From Oligoflexales bacterium (GTDB taxonomy: Bacteria > Bdellovibrionota_B > Oligoflexia > Oligoflexales > CACXFL01): a stretch of 10,635 nt of DNA. Positions 7,085-10,635 of the stretch are shown piece after piece. The stretch spans positions 1 through 10,635 of the forward strand of contig JANQHA010000480.1 of NCBI GenBank assembly GCA_028282865.1, in the 5' to 3' direction. The position numbers and the translations under genes were made by a program. Position 1 is the first letter of the stretch; each line of letters starts with the position of its first letter. The notes below the pieces were generated by a model. That model saw nothing but the letters and a program-made list of their open reading frames with translations. It had not been told where the DNA came from and did not search any database.

Positions 7085-8440
7085 ATGTACGTTTTTTTTA
7101 TATTACCGCTATTCTTAAGTATGGGAGTATTCCTCCAATCGTTTGGAATAGGTTTTTTCGCCCTTATCATTCCAGGCTTTTTGCTATATCGTCAAAGCCA
7201 GTACGACTCAAAGTATAAGAACATCTTTAAGATCGCGATCGCATTGTTGATTATATATGCAGTTTTCCCTCTATCGAGCATTATAAATTATCTATTTTTA
7301 AAGCCGGAAACATATAGTTTCGAAACTTATACCACACAAAACCTGTTTAAAACATCAAAGCTGTTTTCAAGCAGAATATCTGGAGGTATTTTCGGCACTG
7401 GTGTAGTCCTTTTATTAATAAGTTACTTCTATAGAGCAAAAAAAACTCTTACTGCACCCACGACCGACGAGCCTCATTTACCGGAGCGCCTACTGCAGTA
7501 CTTTTCTCTCGGGTCACTATTAGCCAGCTTTACACTATTTCTATACGCTGCTTTTCAACACTTCACTGGTTTTGATTATCGCTTACCTGGCAACATTATG
7601 CCTGCAACAAACTTAATGAACGACGGCAGATACCGAGCAATGGGCCTTTACGGTCACCCACTTTCTCTCGCCGGTTCCGCGCTAACCCTGTTTTGTTTCT
7701 TTTACTCGTTAGTTTGGAGTAATTTAAGCAAAAGTTTTGCTTCCATTCAGTTCACTGCTATTTATTTAGTAATAGCATGCCTACAGATCTGCATTATTTT
7801 TCTAAGTGGTAGTAGGTTCGCTGCAATGGTTGCATTTACCTACCTGCTAGCGCTGCCTTTATTCAGCAAATTACCTAAAAAGGCTCAAAAATACCGAAAG
7901 TGGTTCCTTTTAATCTGTGCAGTCTTAGTCCCATGCTTAGGTTACCTTACTGGAATATTTAAACGCTTCAAAGAAATTAACCTTTCTACTGACCTGACTA
8001 GTGTCATTGGTGAACGAGCTATTTTCTGGAAGGTTCACTGGCAGATGTTCCTAGACAGCCCGTTATGGGGCCAAGGTTATGCATTCATCACGCAGTTTCT
8101 TCGAACACACTACTACAACGAGATGGGTTTTCATGATCTAGAACGAAAATATAATGCTCACAACTCCTATTTAGAGATTCTAGCATGTGCCGGAATCATT
8201 GGATTAGCGGTGATCATTTGCGCGGGCTTTTTCTTTCTTAGGCAACTATACCTATACTCGAAGGACCATCCTATTTCGTCTATACTGTATCAGTGCTTTT
8301 TAATCTCTCTATCTTCGAACGCAATGAACGCAATAACTCAAAACACTTTTTTTGATGCGACAATCACATATCAGTATATAAGTATATTTATGATCGTCAT
8401 CTGGGCCTCCCGCTACGGTAGCTCAAACGTCCCTACCTAA
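7085..8440 (+). CDS. Wzy_C / O-antigen ligase-like polytopic membrane protein
   Basis: A 451-residue inner-membrane protein with about 10-12 predicted hydrophobic segments, belonging to the O-antigen ligase/Wzy_C superfamily. Such proteins transfer or polymerise undecaprenyl-linked glycans on the periplasmic side: WaaL joins O-antigen to lipid A-core, Wzy polymerises repeat units and PglL/PilO types glycosylate proteins. Family signatures in order are GRYRAMGLYGHPLSLAG (181-197), LSGSR (240-244), GERAIFW (309-315) followed by SPLWGQGY (325-332), and AHNSYLEIL...GIIGL (358-373), where H359 corresponds to the functionally important His of WaaL-like ligases. The region 310-365 is the large periplasmic loop. 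Sequence alone does not separate ligase from polymerase, and no glycosyltransferase genes flank it. The ATG has AAGG a few bases upstream. It is the first gene of a tight run with the rhomboid and MaoC genes, 16 bp before the next. Confidence 0.88.
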   Translation: MYVFFILPLFLSMGVFLQSFGIGFFALIIPGFLLYRQSQYDSKYKNIFKIAIALLIIYAVFPLSSIINYLFLKPETYSFETYTTQNLFKTSKLFSSRISGGIFGTGVVLLLISYFYRAKKTLTAPTTDEPHLPERLLQYFSLGSLLASFTLFLYAAFQHFTGFDYRLPGNIMPATNLMNDGRYRAMGLYGHPLSLAGSALTLFCFFYSLVWSNLSKSFASIQFTAIYLVIACLQICIIFLSGSRFAAMVAFTYLLALPLFSKLPKKAQKYRKWFLLICAVLVPCLGYLTGIFKRFKEINLSTDLTSVIGERAIFWKVHWQMFLDSPLWGQGYAFITQFLRTHYYNEMGFHDLERKYNAHNSYLEILACAGIIGLAVIICAGFFFLRQLYLYSKDHPISSILYQCFLISLSSNAMNAITQNTFFDATITYQYISIFMIVIWASRYGSSNVPT

Positions 8441-8456
8441 TAGGAAATAGGAGTAA

Positions 8457-9341
8457 ATGAGAAAAGCCGGTTTACTTACATCAAGAAAGCAGAGTGATGA
8501 ATTCATTAGATTTCTTAGCACTCAGGGTATCAACGCCGAGTCACAAAAACAAACTGATGACAGCTTCCAAATCTGGGTCGAAGAGGAAGATAGAATATCT
8601 GAAGTCCGAGAGCAGCTGAAGTTATTTGCCACTGACCCTCAAAATAAGATATTCCAAGTCTCAAAAAAGAAATCAGCTGTAAAAAAAGTTGATCGTAGTA
8701 GGTTTGTAAATGTTAGGCGTGATGTATTTGGCAGTAGCAGTGGATACGCTCCAGTAACCTTAACTTTGATTCTCCTGTCGATTTTCGCGACCTTTATTTT
8801 AGACCTGCCAACATACAAATGGTTGAAATACAAACTATACTACTCAGAATACATGGGAAAGCATTTCTATGAGATCAAATCCGGACAAGTATGGCGAATC
8901 ATCACTCCAATATTTATGCATGGAGGTTTTTTACATATAGTATTTAACATGCTTTGGCTTCACCAGTTATCAACACAGATAGAGAAGATAGAAGGATCGC
9001 GGTACATACTGCTATTTGTGATGACGCTGGCAGCAATAGCAAATACCGGGCAATACTTGGTTTCAGGACCGCTCTTTGTCGGTATGTCTGGAGTCGTCTA
9101 TGGCCTGCTAGGATATATTTGGATGATGACTAAATATAAATATAATAGCGCTTATACATTATCCCCTGGCACGGTCGTATTCATGGTTATTTGGATGATT
9201 ATTTGCCTTGTCGGAATTATTCCTAATGTCGCGAATACCGAACATGTGCTAGGTTTCTTCTGTGGAACGATTTGGGGCTTTTGGAGATCCGGAGGTCTTA
9301 AATCAGAATGGCGAAGATACCTGTATAAACGAAATCGTTGA
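8457..9341 (+). CDS. glpG: GlpG-type rhomboid intramembrane serine protease
   Basis: A 294-residue rhomboid protease that cleaves membrane proteins within the lipid bilayer. The catalytic dyad is S211 in GMSGVVYGLLGY and H263 in TEHVLGFFCG. The L1-loop WR (146-147), the oxyanion-hole and supporting residues H155, H160 and N164 in MHGGFLHIVFNMLW, and E176 are all in place, aligning well with E. coli GlpG. Six transmembrane segments fit the region from about 98 to 277. Residues 1-70 form a small soluble domain like the GlpG cytoplasmic N-domain (helix, strand with FQIWVEEEDR, helix), joined by a basic linker (KKKSAVKKVDRSR, 70-82). AGGAG lies 3 bases before the ATG. The gene is 16 bp after the Wzy_C gene and 12 bp before the MaoC gene, rather than in the glpE-glpG-glpR setting of E. 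coli. The nearby substrate, if any, is unknown. Confidence 0.93.
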   Translation: MRKAGLLTSRKQSDEFIRFLSTQGINAESQKQTDDSFQIWVEEEDRISEVREQLKLFATDPQNKIFQVSKKKSAVKKVDRSRFVNVRRDVFGSSSGYAPVTLTLILLSIFATFILDLPTYKWLKYKLYYSEYMGKHFYEIKSGQVWRIITPIFMHGGFLHIVFNMLWLHQLSTQIEKIEGSRYILLFVMTLAAIANTGQYLVSGPLFVGMSGVVYGLLGYIWMMTKYKYNSAYTLSPGTVVFMVIWMIICLVGIIPNVANTEHVLGFFCGTIWGFWRSGGLKSEWRRYLYKRNR

Positions 9342-9353
9342 TAGGACAAACTC

Positions 9354-10235
9354 ATGGGCCAAGACCAGCTATCGCTCTACTTTGATAAGGCGCCTTCTTT
9401 AGCAGCTATTTTTCTCAAAGCATTTGCTAGTACTAAGCCTCGATATAACCCAAACATAAAAGAGCAGCCTTGTATGAGCGCCCATGCTAGCGGTTTGAAA
9501 ATTAACGATGACCATCTCAAGTCATACGAAGAGATCTGTGACTTTAATCAGAAAGAGTTTGTCCCAACAACCTACATACAGATGATGGCAAACCCGATTA
9601 TGGTGGCCATGATAACCCACCAGACATTTCCATTTAAGGCTTTAGGTTTGATCCATACACAACATAAAATAGTTCAGCACCGTCCGGTACGAAGGTACGA
9701 GCCTATAGATGTGACATGTTTTTTGAATGGTTTTAAAGAACATGAAGATCACATTGAGTTTGAAGTTTTAACCCACGCATCAATAGACCAGAAGGTCGTC
9801 TGGCAAAGTGTTGGAACATACATTTCTAGAAACCCTAAAACTAGTTTAAAACGAACTCAAAGCAACAAAAAGCAGGTGGTAGCAGACACGGTATGGCAGC
9901 AGAAAGAGTGGGAGTTAGATTACTATTTAGGTCAACGATATGCTCGGATCAGTGGTGATTATAACCCAATCCATCTTCACAAACGTACGGCTCGGATGTT
10001 TGGCTTTCGCCGCCACATAATACACGGAATGTGGACATTAGCTCATTGCGCAGCGCAATTTCACGGTGCTTTTGACAAGTTTAAACTCGAGGCAAAGTTT
10101 ATCGCCCCAATCTTTCTACCATCTAAACTCGATTTCCTATACGACAAGCAGTCAGACAAGATTAGCTTTCAAGTATCAAACCCTCGTAATAAGTCTAAGG
10201 TTTATGTCAACGGCAGCATAGAGAAAGCTCGTTAA
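9354..10235 (+). CDS. MaoC-family (hotdog) acyl dehydratase-like protein
   Basis: A 293-residue protein of the MaoC/R-hydratase hotdog family, which adds or removes water at enoyl-/3-hydroxyacyl thioesters of CoA or ACP. The C-terminal hotdog (about 180-290) carries the hydratase motif YARISGDYNPIH with D202 and H207 as catalytic pair, followed by ARMFGFRRHIIHGMW (213-227), including H224-G225. The N-terminal half (about 45-158; PTTYIQMMA, FPFKALGLIHTQHKI, VGTYISRN) is a second, degenerate hotdog without catalytic residues, as in the known two-part bacterial family of about 280-290 residues. The natural acyl substrate of that family is not clear. No signal peptide is visible, so it is cytoplasmic. 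The ATG has AGGA 7 bases upstream; M41 is a weaker alternative start. It is last in the three-gene run. A role in acyl chain supply for envelope lipids is only a guess from context. Confidence 0.9.
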   Translation: MGQDQLSLYFDKAPSLAAIFLKAFASTKPRYNPNIKEQPCMSAHASGLKINDDHLKSYEEICDFNQKEFVPTTYIQMMANPIMVAMITHQTFPFKALGLIHTQHKIVQHRPVRRYEPIDVTCFLNGFKEHEDHIEFEVLTHASIDQKVVWQSVGTYISRNPKTSLKRTQSNKKQVVADTVWQQKEWELDYYLGQRYARISGDYNPIHLHKRTARMFGFRRHIIHGMWTLAHCAAQFHGAFDKFKLEAKFIAPIFLPSKLDFLYDKQSDKISFQVSNPRNKSKVYVNGSIEKAR

Positions 10236-10281
10236 CATTTAGCTGCCTTTTAGCGTGGTAGCCCTACCTCTTACTAAACCA

Positions 10282-10306
10282 TTAAAATTATTTAGAAAAA
10301 TTTTAA
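10282..10306. repeat. Perfect A+T-rich inverted repeat, 8-bp arms
   Basis: TTAAAATT (10282-10289) and AATTTTAA (10299-10306) are perfect inverted arms around a 9-base spacer, within the 173-bp gap between the MaoC gene and the SUMF1-like gene. It could be a repressor site or a promoter-upstream element, since a weak promoter (TTGCAT 10308-10313, 19-base spacer, TACGAT 10333-10338) follows. There is no G+C-rich stem, so it is a poor terminator candidate. A+T-rich DNA makes such repeats likely by chance. Confidence 0.4.
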
Positions 10307-10376
10307 ATTGCATTTCGACTATCAACATGACATACGATCCTAGACGTAGCATACAGAATACTAACCAACCCCGAAA

Positions 10377-10403
10377 CCGTGAGATAGTTAAGATCTCGGG
10401 AGG
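10377..10403 (+). promoter_or_regulatory. Small hairpin touching the ribosome-binding site of the SUMF1-like gene
   Basis: GAGAT (10381-10385) pairs with ATCTC (10393-10397) around a 7-base loop. With one bulged base the stem can extend by CC/GG and a G-U pair into GGG (10398-10400), which is part of the GGGAGG Shine-Dalgarno (10398-10403) for the ATG at 10409. Partial masking of the ribosome-binding site is possible, but the stem is short and its effect may be small. Confidence 0.25.
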
Positions 10404-10408
10404 TCAAA

Positions 10409-10635
10409 ATGAACATCATTAAAATCGGCGCTATAACTATTTTTTCTACTTTCATAGCAAGCATCGCTCTCTGTGGACCTAAAGATGGCGAGCTCTATGA
10501 CCCTCACGGAATATGGGCGAACTATTTGAAGAACAATAGTGATAAGGTGACGGATGTTGTAAAGATGAAGTTTGTAACTATTCCTGCTGGTACCTTTATT
10601 ATGGGATCATACGATGGCGATGGAGAAAGCGACGA
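10409..10635 (+). CDS. Exported SUMF1 / formylglycine-generating-enzyme-like protein, 5' part only
   Basis: The first 75 residues of a protein cut by the window edge. Residues 1-21 form a signal peptide (K5, then hydrophobic to IASIAL), so the product is exported. C22 could be a lipidation site, but the residue before it is Leu, which is unusual for a lipobox; cleavage after A20 by the ordinary signal peptidase is the alternative. From residue 53, MKFVTIPAGTFIMGS followed by an Asp/Glu-rich loop is the classic start of the FGE-sulfatase (SUMF1) domain. True members oxidise a sulfatase cysteine to formylglycine using copper-bound cysteines; many bacterial homologues lack these and have other roles. 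The deciding C-terminal part is outside the window. The ATG is preceded by GGGAGG 5 bases upstream. Confidence 0.85.
   Translation, partial: MNIIKIGAITIFSTFIASIALCGPKDGELYDPHGIWANYLKNNSDKVTDVVKMKFVTIPAGTFIMGSYDGDGESD

Noticed and set aside
4853..10235. A single multi-gene defence or secretion system spanning the window
   Set aside because: Each gene belongs to a separate, mostly known family, the strands alternate with terminators and divergent promoters, and no nuclease, helicase, toxin-antitoxin or mobile-element signature is present outside housekeeping polA.
10250..10270. Possible terminator after the MaoC gene (GGTAG/CTACC)
   Set aside because: The self-complementary stretch leaves a loop of only 2-4 bases and no T-run follows, so it does not qualify as an intrinsic terminator.

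Overview
The window comes from a Gram-negative bacterium of moderate-to-low G+C. The evidence is a GlpG-type rhomboid protease, a lipopolysaccharide/exopolysaccharide-type Wzy_C membrane enzyme, signal peptides on three products, and ArfB. The two-part MaoC-like dehydratase and the isoquinoline-1-oxidoreductase-type iron-sulfur subunit look most like proteobacterial, perhaps gammaproteobacterial, proteins. I cannot place it more precisely by eye. No rRNA, tRNA, CRISPR array, transposase or phage gene was found.

Layout. Positions 1-2919 (minus strand) hold an arfB-polA pair: a ribosome-rescue hydrolase followed one base later by DNA polymerase I, which runs off the left edge. The polymerase keeps its 5' nuclease and polymerase motifs, but its middle 3'-5' exonuclease domain has lost the recognisable catalytic residues. 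A 173-bp divergent promoter region separates this pair from a plus-strand gene (3093-4772) for a 559-residue exported protein that I do not recognise. A bidirectional hairpin terminator at 4831-4854 sits between this gene and a convergent minus-strand gene for an exported M14 zinc carboxypeptidase (4853-6295, probable GTG start). Upstream of the peptidase on the same strand is a complete two-cluster [2Fe-2S] subunit of the xanthine oxidase/isoquinoline 1-oxidoreductase family (6378-6839), with no molybdopterin subunit beside it.

After a 245-bp divergent region, the plus strand carries a tight three-gene run (7085-10235): a Wzy_C/O-antigen-ligase-like membrane protein, a GlpG-type rhomboid protease and a MaoC-family acyl dehydratase, with gaps of 16 and 12 bp. 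A 173-bp gap containing an A+T-rich inverted repeat precedes the start of an exported formylglycine-generating-enzyme (SUMF1)-like protein that is cut by the right edge.

The genes do not form one pathway. Replication/translation housekeeping, an exported unknown, a secreted peptidase, an orphan redox subunit and an envelope operon lie side by side. The points most worth a second look are the degenerate proofreading domain, the orphan iron-sulfur subunit, the unknown exported protein and the unusual envelope/dehydratase operon. I did not see convincing evidence of a new multi-gene system.
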